Assembly (NCBI GenBank): GCA_903813345.2
Contig: CAIIXF020000012.1
Location: 35,446,528-35,510,527 of the forward strand
Origin: Owenia fusiformis
Taxonomy: Eukaryota; Annelida; Polychaeta; Sabellida; Oweniidae
Length of the DNA stretch: 64,000 bases
Direction of reading: 5' to 3'
Shown: one piece after another, positions 26,701 through 36,830 of the stretch
Numbering within the stretch: the first letter of the stretch is position 1
Layout of the letters: each line of letters starts with the position of its first letter
Translations under genes and position numbers: made by a program
The notes under the pieces: generated by a model
The model's input: only the letters and a program-made list of their open reading frames with translations
What the model was told of the DNA's origin: nothing
The model's database searches: none

Positions 26701-29700
26701 GGGTGTTAGTCTTGCTTAAAAGACCCCGTACTCCTGTATATTGCCAGGTAAAGAGAGTGAAGGTGACGGGGGATGGATACAGTCTTTGAGCAAGACTAAT
26801 GGGGAGTGAGAGGTGTGGGGATTGTCCATCCCCCTGGCCAAAAATTATATCAAAATTATGTCGTTTTTCACCATTTTGATGACTCCTCGATTGATTTTGG
26901 ACCATAATTGTCAATTTCTACCCTTCCTCTTGTTTTTCTAAAGGTGAATAAAATCTAGCTAGTGTGCTGATTTTATGCTGGTACTTCTGTCCTATAATAA
27001 TACTCGATTGGAACTGTATAATATTTAATCGATTATTTGCAAGAGAAAAATAAAACGTCAGAAATCAAAATTAAAGGCACACTATACTTAATTAAAAAGA
27101 AAAAAACATTGAAACATGTTACTCACACACTTGCTCAAATATGACACAAGGTTTGTTTTGCTTTAATATTGGACCAAGAAAAAATAACTCACATTGAAAA
27201 AATTATTTGAAGTTCAGAGATCATTAGACATGCATGTACATGCTAAACAAAGCGCATGTTTTAAATTACTATTGATTTAAAAGATGGCGACACTTCTTTA
27301 AAAATGCATGTATCATGTAATACAAACAACTTTGCCATCTTTCAATGACATTGATAAAAACTTGATATAAAAAGCTTGACAGATCGAAAATATTTTTTGA
27401 TCATTTATTGTAAGCTTTGATGTGGTCCATTTGAGCTGTTGTTGGTGTCAAATGAAAGATAAGGTTCTTATCAATACATTGGAGATTCTATGGAATTTAA
27501 ATGTAAGTCGTCATTCTGCCCAAAAATGTTAAAAATTCCCAAAAATGGGCCTTTAAGTGCTTAAAATAACGAATTCAGCTTTACCACTTTGGCTTTGCTC
27601 CCACAAGTAAAAGGACACGAAGTGCTATTCGTTTGTGAAGATTCCACCTTTCGACTGCAACAGCAACCAATAGTCCACCGACAAACAGAAAATTCGTATC
27701 CTATAAAAACATCAAATTGCAAACTCTTACCAGTGCAGTGTGCTGATATTGTAAACAATGTCTAAAATCAAAGAGAAAAATCAAAAGCCATCTTATCTTG
27801 ACCTAGTTGGGAGTGAGAGTGATTGTTTTTTCTCTGTAGCATTGCAAACCATAATACCCTGGACAGGTTAAATGATCGATGCAGTCGTGTTTTTACTATG
27901 TAATGTCTGTTTACACCCATATCTTTCTTTATTGCAAAGTTTTCGTTTTTTATCTATAATCAACTGAAACATTACTTGTTTCGTTCGATACACATTCTGT
28001 GACCCGGGAATATAAACCATTGCTCGCATTTTTATCGTGATTTTATATCTCTCGGGTATCAGAGTAGCATACGGAGTCTTCAGGCATATATCACTCTTAG
28101 ACAACTTTAAACCATTACTCGAAAACCTCTTGATAGCTTTGGCTGTACCTTGAGATAGTTCACTGCAAGATCCTTAGCGCCCAAAACTCCCAGAGGGGGC
28201 ATTATGACCAATGGGAGAAGCGCTGTTACGGCCATCGGAAGAACTTCAAACACCCAATAAATGGCCATTATAATGATTGCATAGGCGCAGCTCGCCGCCT
28301 GGAAAATAAGACACAAATCTAAATACTTGCACAGTTAAGCCTATATTCGAACACCGCTCTTATCTCAGTGTGAACACTTTTTCTCCACTGGTGATCCAAT
28401 CGATTACGCTGGTTACCGAAACGGTTCGTTTCGGTGACAAAATGTCGGAACATCGAAGCTACGATTTAGGAAACAACGACTGGGTGGAATAAAACAGCCA
28501 CAATGCATTGAGTCTTGGGCTTAAATTCTTTTCACACATTGCAAAGTATTTTCAACAAAATCACCTAAAGATACTAAATCACTAAAAGAACATATTTTCA
28601 AAGTATTAATTTTAATATGTGAGTACATTTCTCACATTGACAACCAGTAACGGAATGCAGTAACGTGAAATAGCGTTTCCGATTGGTTTGAATTGGACAC
28701 ACCTTGCCAGCTATGTATGAATACATTATTAATAAGCACTCCTTGAACGTGTAATAAAATATTTGCCTAGTTCGATCCTCCCGGTCACTTACCCTATCTT
28801 GTAGCACAACGGGGAGAGGTAAGAGAATAATGGGCGTCAGGACTGTGATAAACATATTCCTGAACGCCCAAATCTGCTGCAGAATTGACATCTTTAAGAA
28901 TAATGGATACAAGAACGCTTGTCAGTTAAAGTCTCCAACAAATTTTGCCTTTTGTGAGATTCTCAAACAGTGTGGTCTTCACTATACCAATATTTTCGTT
29001 CCTTATGATATACGTAAGAAACTCTTATCTTAAAAGCATATTGACTCCATCGTTTGTATTGTTTATAGTTATAATATTTGATATTTATTGTGTTACTGAA
29101 GAAGTTATTAAGCTGAATTACTAACTTTGAAAGCCGCGTTCATACTTATATGGTAATGTAAAGTTCACTTTGAACTTAAGTGTCATCTATGCCCCCAAAA
29201 TATTTACAAATCATTTTATAAATTAAGAAAGCGTCGGTTACGCGTACGTCACATGAACCTTTCATAGACATCATTTTTGTGGAAATCATCTCGATAATTC
29301 AACGGGGTTTTTAATAAAGAAAGGATATCGCATCACTCTTGTCATTTTTTCACATAAAGGTCTGAATGAGTCACTGGTAATACACACAGCTAAATTTTGT
29401 TTACGCTTTTACACCGATTTGACACTGTGCCGGTGAAAAACATCAAAATATTGTCCTTTATCGCGGATACACGCAATGTAATGGAAATAAAAGTAACTTT
29501 CATGATATAAATGGCAGCAATACTATCCCATAATGCAACTGATTTAGCAGACGTCATTTTTGTAAATATCGGAAACAGTATTTTAAAAATGCATGTCAAT
29601 TAGTGTTCGGATCCTTAACAATCATTAAAAAGACTAGAGATACACGTATTCTCGTGAAACATGAAAGCTATTGTAGTTTTAAGATGTAGAAAACCAAATC

Positions 29701-31636
29701 AAAATAGAATTGAAAAGAGGAATTCAATTTGCCTCCATCTCTACAAATTTCTTGCCAGATGATTTTAACAATTCATCATTTGCTAACTTTGGCTTATGAT
29801 TCTTAAATTTTAGATAAATTGCCAATTATTTTATTGAAAAATTATTATATTTCTCATAATTAGCGACCAATGTAATGAAAGTGAACGAATATAGAGTTAA
29901 CAAACAAACAGCAAGTCTCGAGGCCATAAGTCACGTGATATATGTAAATTCTTTCGGTGATTCCTCGTTGGTTGTTAGTGTAATGAGCCAATGGACCAAT
30001 GAATAGTGAATATCAAAATGTAAGTAACAATACATGTCAGAATGATGAAAGTCTTCGGATTATAAAATATTTGTCATTTTGACATTAGCCATACAAGACG
30101 TATAGAGAATTATCTCTAAACGGCCAAGACCTCAAAACTTTGTTTTCGGCAAAGCTTACAGAAAATTACCTTAGAAATCATTTTGTCTTATCTCGAAAAT
30201 ATGTTGATGAAATACGATACGAGACATAATTGAATGTAATTATGTTATTACAGCGTTTAAGATGGGGCTTTAAGGAAATGAATGAGGTTATGTTGATTAA
30301 ACGGAGTTGAAAATGAGGCTTTAAGGAATGGAATTCTGTTGACTAAATGGGGTTAAAGCTGAGAGAATGACAACATGTTGATTAAACGGAGTTGAAAATG
30401 AGGCTTTAAGGAATGGAATTTTGTTGACTAAATGAGGTTAAAGCTGAGAGAATGACAACATGTTGATTAAACGGAGTTGAAAATGAGGCTTTAAGGAATG
30501 GAATTTTGTTGACTAAATGAGGTTAAAGCTGAGAGAATGACAACATGTTGATTAAACGGAGTTGAAAATGAGGCTTTAAGGAATGGAATTTTGTTGACTA
30601 AATGGGGTTAAAGCTGAGAGAATGACAACATGTTGATTAAACGGAGTTGAAAATGAGGCTTTAAGGAATAGAATTTTGTTGACTAAATGGGGTTAAAGCT
30701 GAGAGAATGACAACATGTTGATTAAACGAGTAAAATATGAGGCTTTAAGGAATGAAGTTATGTTAATTAAACAGGGTTAACGATTAGGCTTTAAGGAATG
30801 AAATTAGATTGACTAAACGGAGACGAGGCTTTAAGGAATGAAATTAGGTTGACTGAACGTCCACCTGTTGTATTACACTGTGATGAAAAACATCTAAACT
30901 TTTATGCGTTTCGTTTAACCTTGTATAAATTTGCATTACAATGTCACATGCCTAAATAAACAGAGAAGATAAATATAAAATAGGGCATCCATTCTTTTCC
31001 CCTCTCGATATTCCTCACAATAGCATCATGATAAACCATGACATCTCAAATCTTCTCAGCCCTGAGGTAAAACAGAAAGATGCTATGAGTAACTGAACAT
31101 GCTGAGTCTCATATTAATCGGAAGGATAGGATACGATTTTCAACCATCTTTGCTCCAAGGGTATTTTACTTTAAGGAGCACGACAGCTACAAAGCTCATC
31201 GGCGAAGAAGGATGATTTAAGCTGGCTTTATAGTCGGATTGGGTTTTGGCTTGGCCTCGGGTCAGGGAATGAATGTATTAAATCAGAGTTAATGTTTTAT
31301 CTTTGTGTATGCATATGTGTGTGTATGTACATGTATGTGTAAATCTAGTTTAACTAAAATACCTTTGAATACTTATGTTCACTCTGTACTGTAACTTCAT
31401 TCACTAGGACACTTTTTAATATTCCATGTATTCCTGGGAATTAGGGCGAAGTATTATCAAAGAATCACTTATTTAAAGAGTTCGAATGAATAAAGCTTTC
31501 GAATGGTAGAAACAAACAATACACTTACTCTATCCTGAAGCACTACGGGCAACGGCAGCAGTACAATGGGGGTGAGAATGATGATAAACATATTCCTGAA
31601 CATCCAGATCTGCCTCCAAAATCCACGGCAGCCCAT
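8683..31636 (-). CDS. SLC13-family sodium-coupled di/tricarboxylate transporter, complete multi-exon gene
   Basis: Plasma-membrane Na+-coupled carboxylate symporter of the SLC13A2/A3/A5 (NaDC/NaCT) group. Coding exons in transcript order: 31529-31636 (or 28793-28891), 28149-28298, 27585-27700, 26482-26648, 22851-22988, 21481-21565, 21038-21199, 19712-19831, 19136-19243, 11398-11502, 10907-11004, 10503-10621, 9758-9919, 8996-9133, 8683-8847. All have AG/GT borders and matching phases, giving 646 aa (643 with the alternative exon); vertebrate members have about 570-600. Visible marks: [10 protein letters not shown] with the first SNT substrate/Na+ motif (residues about 142-144), [18 protein letters not shown] (about 283-300), the second SNT in [11 protein letters not shown] (about 531-533), and the terminal FPDWA. 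Exons 22851-22988 and 21481-21565 encode a long charged loop specific to this gene. Substrate preference cannot be read from sequence alone. Confidence 0.95.
8917..8982 (-). pseudogene. Partial copy of the SLC13 penultimate exon's 3' end
   Basis: Within the last intron, 75 bp from the real exon end, sequence matching the exon's final 60 bp recurs with changes. The minus strand reads [15 protein letters not shown] against [15 protein letters not shown] in the real exon. It lacks an acceptor and the exon's 5' half, so it is a broken duplicate. It shows that 3'-end duplication here also hit the penultimate exon. Confidence 0.7.
10030..10100. repeat. Fragment of a terminal-repeat-like sequence (GGGTGTCC)
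   Basis: TATACAGGGTGTCCATAAAT resembles the ends of mariner-type elements (compare the 44.33/50.03 kb ends GGGTGTCCC). No matching inverted partner was found in the neighbouring intron, so this is at most a solo remnant. Confidence 0.3.
10195..10260 (+). repeat. tRNA-like SINE fragment
   Basis: TAGCTCGGGGTAGTG resembles a Pol III A box, and CTGGGTTTGATTGCC resembles a B box (one change from GGTTCGA). The spacing is shorter than in a true tRNA and no acceptor stem closes. Probably a tRNA-derived repeat remnant in the SLC13 intron. Confidence 0.25.
11503..14216. other. SLC13 intron sequence without recognisable genes
   Basis: Both strands were read for exons. Only short open frames appear, none with a family resemblance. 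The interval holds a 34-bp segment at 11536-11569 whose reverse complement recurs, split, at the two flanks of the 14.2-18.6 kb element. The rest is AT-rich unique-looking sequence. Confidence 0.6.
15131..15577 (-). pseudogene. Mobile-element protein fragment with LPPCKD...SPVSHGW motif
   Basis: About 148 codons open. The C-terminal half matches a pattern I know from many metazoan transposon-linked uncharacterised proteins: TCQMYG (compare TC.IYG), [29 protein letters not shown], then SPVSHGW and a short tail. The domain has no function I can name. In other copies it ends a large protein that follows a nuclease-like part. Here the upstream part is missing and the tail after HGW is altered, so it is a relic. 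Confidence 0.55.
16249..16956 (-). pseudogene. Degenerate minus-strand frames inside the 14.2-18.6 kb element
   Basis: Two short frames (93 and 78 codons) lie on the same strand as the 15.1-15.6 kb fragment. They include [20 protein letters not shown] and [17 protein letters not shown]-like stretches. Read as one ancestral coding region they would sit N-terminal of it. Wording such as 'L.N..NK.ELI..L' suggests an element protein, but the match is too weak for a name. Confidence 0.35.
17100..17760. repeat. AGGTCA-type tandem repeats inside the element
   Basis: Blocks of TTTTTGACCTTGA..AGGTCA.T.AAGGTCAAATCT recur about five times between 17325 and 17560. A separate GTTCACT repeat set lies at 17100-17215. 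These are degenerate internal repeats with no coding frame. Confidence 0.5.
18608..19135. other. Intron sequence without gene
   Basis: Between the right end of the element and the SLC13 exon at 19136-19243. A minus-strand open frame runs through 18618-18887 into the terminal repeat, but it has no acceptor, start context or family likeness, so I do not call it. Confidence 0.5.
20200..20610. repeat. Dispersed repeat, copy 1 (inverted copy at 28.34-28.73 kb)
   Basis: Shares GGTGTGTCCGATTC/CCAATC, TTCACA..GTGAAC, AATTTAAGCC.AAGACTCAATGCATT and GGGCTTAAATCCTTT with the reverse complement of 28340-28730. The segment also folds on itself around 20475-20595. A MITE-like family, ends not fixed. Confidence 0.5.
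22225..22822. repeat. Foldback (palindromic) element in SLC13 intron
   Basis: The first half, running from AAGCTTGTATTCGCGAATAC through CCGCTGCCGGCTACC, then GCACATGTTATTTTCTCGTA and GAAGGCATGTGTTAATTTCC, is repeated inverted in 22640-22822. The two arms form a long imperfect hairpin. Open frames inside it are by-products of the symmetry. Confidence 0.7.
23135..23235. repeat. Hairpin MITE, copy 1 (GGCGCC.GG..GAGTATTTTG)
   Basis: Arms of about 40 bp, starting ATTTTCACTACGGCGCC and closing with GGCGCCGTAGTGAAAAT around a central TTTAAAATTGTATTTTG. The right side is followed by GGAGCAAATGTGACC, shared with the copy at 25.4 kb. One of three family members in the window. Confidence 0.75.
23243..23822. 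mobile_element. Harbinger-type MITE, copy 1 (580 bp, TAA target duplication)
   Basis: Left end CCCTACTATCACACCAAACT, right end the reverse complement of CCCCCCTATCACACCAAACT, then TTCTTAC. It is flanked on both sides by TAA, the three-base target duplication usual for PIF/Harbinger elements. No coding capacity. Internal sequence is shared with the copies at 51.0-51.8 and 61.3 kb, all rich in GAACG/CGTTC motifs. Confidence 0.85.
23840..25250. repeat. Inverted-repeat element with coding-like arms
   Basis: About 180-bp arms: 23840-24020 holds GTCCATGGTATGA, AGCGCAGCGATATTTGA, CTTCCGGCTTTTAG; 25085-25245 holds the inverted forms. Both arms translate, each on its outward-to-inward strand, to a similar peptide ([10 protein letters not shown] against [10 protein letters not shown]). 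The interior (24020-25080) has no gene. Confidence 0.5.
25405..25540. repeat. Hairpin MITE, copy 2, about 58-bp arms
   Basis: Near-perfect palindrome: arms GCCTGGGTCACATTTGCTCC... and its inverse around TTTAGTTGTGAACAGAG. Includes GATTCATTGGCCGGC and CGGCCGGGCGCCGG. GC-rich arms in an AT-rich intron. Low divergence between the arms suggests a fairly young insertion. Confidence 0.85.
25541..26481. other. Intron sequence without gene
   Basis: No exon or clear repeat could be supported on either strand up to the donor of the SLC13 exon at 26482-26648. AT-rich, with several poly(T) tracts. Confidence 0.5.
28340..28730. repeat. Dispersed repeat, copy 2 (inverse of 20.2-20.6 kb)
   Basis: Contains GTGAACACTTTTTCTCC, ATGCATTGAGTCTTGGGCTT and AATTGGACACACCTTGCCAG, matching the reverse complement of 20200-20610. 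It sits between SLC13 exon B and the next exon. Confidence 0.5.
28793..28891 (-). CDS. SLC13 alternative first coding exon B (proximal)
   Basis: It reads [14 protein letters not shown], then [14 protein letters not shown] and LQDR, ending at a GTAAGT donor in phase 0 (33 codons). A second in-frame ATG lies seven codons upstream (28912), so the start is not certain. The exon differs from copy A mainly before the FRNMF motif. It may be a second promoter's first exon or a copy that is skipped. Confidence 0.75.
30293..30865 (-). repeat. 85-bp minisatellite between the two SLC13 first exons
   Basis: TTGATTAAACGGAGTTGAAA starts at 30378, 30463, 30548 and 30633 with exact 85-bp spacing; 30293 is a full copy and 30718 a variant. 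Units are almost identical, then decay to about 30865 (AGGCTTTAAGGAATGAAATT). The array separates the two alternative first exons and so lies next to the putative proximal promoter. Confidence 0.95.
31300..31345. repeat. Imperfect (TG)n microsatellite
   Basis: TGTGTATGCATATGTGTGTG followed by TATGTACATGTATGTGT; short, interrupted. Confidence 0.7.
31529..31636 (-). CDS. SLC13 alternative first coding exon A (distal)
   Basis: ATG at 31636 opens [17 protein letters not shown], followed by a hydrophobic first helix ending VLQDR, then a GTAAGT donor in phase 0. It is 36 codons long. Its last 25 codons are nearly the same as those of exon B at 28.8 kb, so the two look like a duplicated first exon. 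Either joins in frame to the exon at 28149-28298. If both are used, they would come from separate promoters. Confidence 0.8.
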
Positions 31637-34318
31637 CTCGTTTTCTAGGCTGCAACCTATAAATGTTTTTTAACCCCAGTTCTTTGCGTGACAGTGATTT
31701 TACACCCGGATTTAGTGGACGCTGGATTCGTATGATTCCAAATTGGGCTCCAAATAGTTTCCTTGGTGTTAACAACATGAATTCGAGTGATATAATATTG
31801 TTGGTTGTACTGCTCAATCCACAATTTAAATCCTGAGAGTATGTAAATACGTTCTACCAAATGAATCTTATTCTCAAACCACAATTGAACTTTTCCCTAA
31901 CTGGTTTAATCTCACTCTAAACACAGGTATAGTTAATAAAAAGTCTTTCAATTCAGTTAATATAAACACTGGCGGTGCCTCGTTCTACCAGAGAGGCACC
32001 ATTTGAACATGTTTTTATGTGGCGTATATTGTTTGAACCTATGCCTGAATGCCTATAAGCGATACACGATATCTAATGTGCATTTTCATTGAATATTTAA
32101 GCCGACCTCAAAGTTGCATATAAAAATCTTTCAATTGAGTTTCATTCATTTTGTTTGTACGGTTTTTAAATCAGTAAATTCATTTCATTTCAAAATGAAC
32201 AAAGGGGTGTTTCCTTAACTTGTTTACTGGTAAAAGTTCTGGTGACGTACTGTTATTATGAACTTGTATAGGGAAATATATTAGAGCAATGGAGGCTTGC
32301 ACCATTGACTTTTTGCGTTTTTTGGTACCTATCGACTTTAACATTACAGTAATGATAGGCTGGACATTGTAAATATGCGGCTGATCACCAAACTTTGGTC
32401 TGATTAGTCCGTAAATGGCACAGCTTAAAGTCCCCGATAAATCGGGCTACGTATACCGCCGTGTTTACATTAGGGGATTAGAAGAGTTTATTTTTTATTT
32501 AGGTATGCAAGCTACGTATATCAATATTAGGCGTTCATTCATGTACTCGTGTGCATGTAATCAGCATGCCCTTCAATATTATGTAAACCAGGCTATTCAC
32601 AAGTACTGTATAATGTACACTATTTATGTGTGTACTACATACAATACAATTCCCTGGGAAACAAAACACAAATACTTTTTATATGTTCAAAATGAGCCAT
32701 TTGATTGATGCAAACACTAAATAGCTTCATAAATAACATCTACAAAGTATATCTAATAGTAATTTTCAATTTCAATGGTGAAACTTCCCTGGTTACGATT
32801 ATATGGGAAATCATCACGAGACGAAGATCGTTCGCCTTCCTGGCTTACCTCTGAATCGTGTACCTGGTAATCTCTTTATATAGTTTAGCGAGAGCGGTGC
32901 GCCTGCGCAGTTTTAAACTTTCGCGCACACTTTAATTAATAGATCACTCTACTATACCTTGCATCCGTAATGATTATGTTATTTGTTTTTATGTGTCTAT
33001 TCCTTATGAATGGTTTATCGGATGACTGTTAGATGTTAATAAGGTACTTTCAAAAATATACTAAACAATACAATTAGACAAACAGAATAGCTTATGCATT
33101 TCTAGGGGTTAGTAGAGTGAGATATACAGATTTACAACACTAGATTGTCAAGGGAACATTCTCGTAACGTTCTTAGTAATGAATATTCACAAATCCATTT
33201 TTGTTATCATGGAAATCGTGACATCATAGTTTAAAAACAATGGCTTGTGCATTTATAGAATACCCGAGCGCAGAGGTAACTTCTACAGTTACCACTTTAA
33301 AGTTTAGATTTGAATTTAGCACATTTTTTGATAATCTTAGGCACATATTTGGCTCTGTAGCACAATTTTGATTTTTGTGATAAGACCGGTTTTCCATATT
33401 GAGGCTTATGAACATTTGTTGATATTAGCAAACGTCGCGCACAACACTGTTCATTAGCATGTCGATAACATATCTGTCTAAATCAAATTGTCAGTGTGAC
33501 TTAATACTTAATGCAAATATGATATTTAAAGAAGGAAAAGTACGTGATTAATTATTAGTGGTTTAATATGCAAATCTTAAAATCTCACAAAAACAAGAAT
33601 AAGATTCATAAAAGCTCCTCTGTTCGAGGTCGTTACAATATTCAAGAATTTATCGTTTCACGCAGTACATGTTTGCGATAGCACCCTCTGCATGTCACTG
33701 CGCTGAAAAGGCTACTACTCCTGTTGCTGAGGAGGTTCTACTGAAAATGTAAAAGTCATGGAATTTGACTTTCTTAACCTTTAGCACATACACAGGGAGA
33801 TATGCCGAGTACTAAAATAGTACTCATGGCATTTTAGCGCTAATTGTAATAAATTACATTTAATCATATGAACACATGGATAAATATATCATTAAACTTT
33901 TCAAAAATCCTTAGTCCTGTAACTATTTTATGGAATAGCTATGAAGCGAGAAAATGACAGACACCATATTAATCCATTCTTAGGAAAAGTGCATATATAT
34001 GTACACTGCTTTGTCTTCTAAGTAATTTGAAGATGTTTATAATTTGAGAAATTATATCAAAAGTTAATGGTGAGTAAGTTTAGCACTAATTTTGTACTAA
34101 TTGAGTAATCGGTATATTTCCCTGTGTATATGACATCAAATTATAAAATGTATTATCTGTAACTTTGTAAATGAAGATGAAAAATATTGGATTTTTACAT
34201 CTGAACATAATTGTTTGAAGACAATAATATATAAAAACATTTTAATCTGTATTAGTGTGTAAAGGGTTAAAATATTACAGCAGTGTGTAATGTAAAACAT
34301 AACACTGTGGGCTTGATG
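31637..34318. other. Intergenic/5' region of SLC13, no gene recognised
   Basis: Upstream of the distal SLC13 ATG. An in-frame TAG lies a few codons before that ATG. I saw no further exon, no clear TATA box that I would defend, and no known repeat. Short open frames at 32415-32708 and 33224-33415 have no start or splice context and no family likeness. Confidence 0.5.
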
Positions 34319-34822
34319 ACACCCCAGTCACATTTCCTACGGCGACCTTGCGGCCTATCATTTCTGCGGCCAGTAACATTTCTACGCTAGCCGTGGAATT
34401 TCTGCGCTCTCATACTTTTGCAGTCACATTTCCCACGGCAGCCGCACGGTGAATTTTAAATTTCTGTTGATAAATAATACTTTTTTCATTTTATTTACAT
34501 CGGGACAATTTATAAATGTTATTCAAAGTGCTAGGATGTAATATCAAATGAAAAGTGATCGTGAAACATTGACAAATAATGATTCAATCTTGTTGAGCCA
34601 GTTGATTTCTACGGGGACCTCAGAAATGAACAAATATTATAACTCCGAGTTATAATTTCTACGCCTTCCCTGCGGCCTGTAAAAATCTGCTTTCGCCGTA
34701 CGGAGGCCGCAAGGCGAGCGTAGTTTTTCTACGCTCGCCGCAGAAATACACCGATTTAATTGATCTGCGGTCGACTTGCGACCGCCGTGCGACAAATGTG
34801 ACTGGGGTGTGACTCAGAAAGC

Positions 34823-36830
34823 AAGATGGCCACAGAAAAGGTTATCAGTTCTAGAACTTCTTATCATGTAACAGGTGTAAGAATTTGAAGTCAATCCGTT
34901 TAGTAGTTTTCCAGGAATCGCGATGACAAGATTTATCTATAAACTTAAAAAATGGCCGCCAGAATGCAAGATGGCTGCCGAAAAGTTAATGAGCTCTAGG
35001 ACTTCTTTATATGTATCATAAGTGAAAATAAGGAGTAAAGTCGTTAAGTGGTTTTCCTGGAATCGTGATGACAATATTTACTGAAAAGCTTCCAAGATGG
35101 CCAACAGAATGTAAATGGCAGTTGAAAAGTTAACCAGCTCTAGCACTTCTAACCATGTAACATGTGTAATAATTTGGAGTAAATCCGCCAAGAGGTTTTC
35201 CTGGAATTGTTATGACAAGTTTCATAAAAAAAACTTCCAAAAAGACCGCCAGAATGCAACATGGCTGCCGAAAAGTTAAACCAGTCCCATGTAACATGTG
35301 TGAACATTTAAAGTAAATCCGTTGAGTGGTCTTTCTGGAATCGCGATGACAAGATTTATCTAAGAACTTCCAATATGTCCGCCAAAATGCAAAATGACCA
35401 TCGAAAATTTAATCAGCTCGAGAACTTCTTACTATGTAACATCACGGTGCCCATGTCAAGCTGCGCGCCTACTTAGGCGCGCAGTTTGTTTCGATCACAA
35501 ACTGCGTGCCTAACAACATTACATCATTTAAGTTGGAGTCTGTATTTTAAAATGTAATTTAAAGACATTTATCCTGCATTGTTTTCTTGTTCAATGCGTT
35601 CATTCTGTGGCGAATGTACGAATCTTGCAAATACTAGCAAAAACTATGTGCAATTAAATCTAAGTTTTAAAACATAAGCAGATTGATGGCATTTTCGTCA
35701 CTGATTTAACGGAAATTTATACGTAAATCGATCTAGCACTTTAAACATAAATGACAAATACTTTAGACTCGTTTTATATTTAATTCCTTACGCATTTATC
35801 ATGTATAATTCAAAATATTTCGAGATAAAACAGATAATCAGGAGTTTAAAAAGAAATAAAGCACAAACTGCGCGCCTATTTTTGCCAGAAATTACAAACT
35901 GTGCGCATACACTATTAAAACTACATATTATCGTTGGAATTTCTACAGAGGCAGGTGTAGGTGTTTTTTATATAGCTTTGGAAACTTTGCTTTATCGTCA
36001 GATTTTATGAGATTTTCATATTGAAAGTCAAAATGTATAATAGAAGTGACAATTAAGTTGGGAACGAAAAAAAACGTTTATTTTCAGATCACCATCTTGG
36101 TGGATGGAGTCTCATAGTGTTTCAATTATGGGGTTCTACTGTTAGACACATATGTGCCTTACATATGGCGCTTACGTTTTCTAATAATACAAAACAAGCT
36201 TGGATAGGCAAGCAGTTTGGAAATATTAGGCACGCAGTTTGGGAAATACATGTGAATATAGGCGCGCAGTTTGACAAGAAAAATGTTTAAATCACGTTTA
36301 TGGCTTATTATCGTTTTGAACACAAACTATGCTGCTTTAATCAGATGGAGTGATCTTATATATTCTAGCATACACAGACACAATGGCTGAATAAACGGCA
36401 AATGACGATAAAAAGAGAAAGATATAACTTTACACTGTAAATTTTGAACACAGAAGTTACTTAAGACCCTTATATTGAGATAACTAGGTTTACATCGGGA
36501 ACAACATTGAGTACTATGAGTAAAATAAGTTCATCTTCACAGAATAGTACTATCTTTAGAACGAGACTAACCTTGTATTTTTCGTATTTTGGCTCTTTTT
36601 GGGAGTCGTGTCCTCCCCGTCTTCCATTTTGAAATATGCGCGCAGTTTGTCAGAGTTTCAAAATGCGTGCTAGTAGGCACGCTGCTTGACATGGGCATCG
36701 TGAACATGTGTGAAAATTTCAAGTAAATCTGTTAGGCGATTTTCCTAGAATCTCGATGACAAGATTTATCTAAAAACTTCCAAGATAGCGGCAAGAATGG
36801 AAGAAGCAACTCAACAAAAAACTTCATTTA
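34823..36830. repeat. About 140-bp tandem array, interrupted by the nested element
   Basis: Units start CAAGATGGC.GCCGAAAAGTT and continue CTTCT.A.CATGTAACATGTG, AGTAAATCCGTT.AG.GGTTTT and AATCG.GATGACAAGATTTATC. They begin near 34823, 34968, 35108, 35258 and 35389. The fifth unit is split at 35442/36703 by the transposon and resumes at AACATGTGTGAAAATTTCAA. Confidence 0.85.
35443..36702. mobile_element. Transib-like non-autonomous DNA transposon (1,260 bp) with 5-bp target duplication
   Basis: The left end is CACGGTGCCCATGTCAAGC; the right end, inverted, is CACGATGCCCATGTCAAGC (one mismatch), with similarity continuing for about 12 more bases. AACAT flanks both sides (35438-35442, 36703-36707), and the interrupted tandem unit shows only one AACAT in its uninterrupted copies, which proves the duplication. 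A CAC-starting heptamer of the CACNRTG kind with a 5-bp duplication is the pattern known for Transib transposons and the related RAG recombinase targets. No transposase is encoded. The inside repeats a GCGCGCAGTTTG motif about nine times in both orientations. Confidence 0.8.

Noticed and set aside
30293-30865. CRISPR-like regularly spaced repeat
   Set aside because: The 85-bp units are directly adjacent with no variable spacers, and the DNA is eukaryotic.
35443-36702. CACTA-type transposon
   Set aside because: CACTA elements give 2-3 bp target duplications and CACTA/CACTG ends; here the ends are CACGGTG/CACGATG with a 5-bp duplication.
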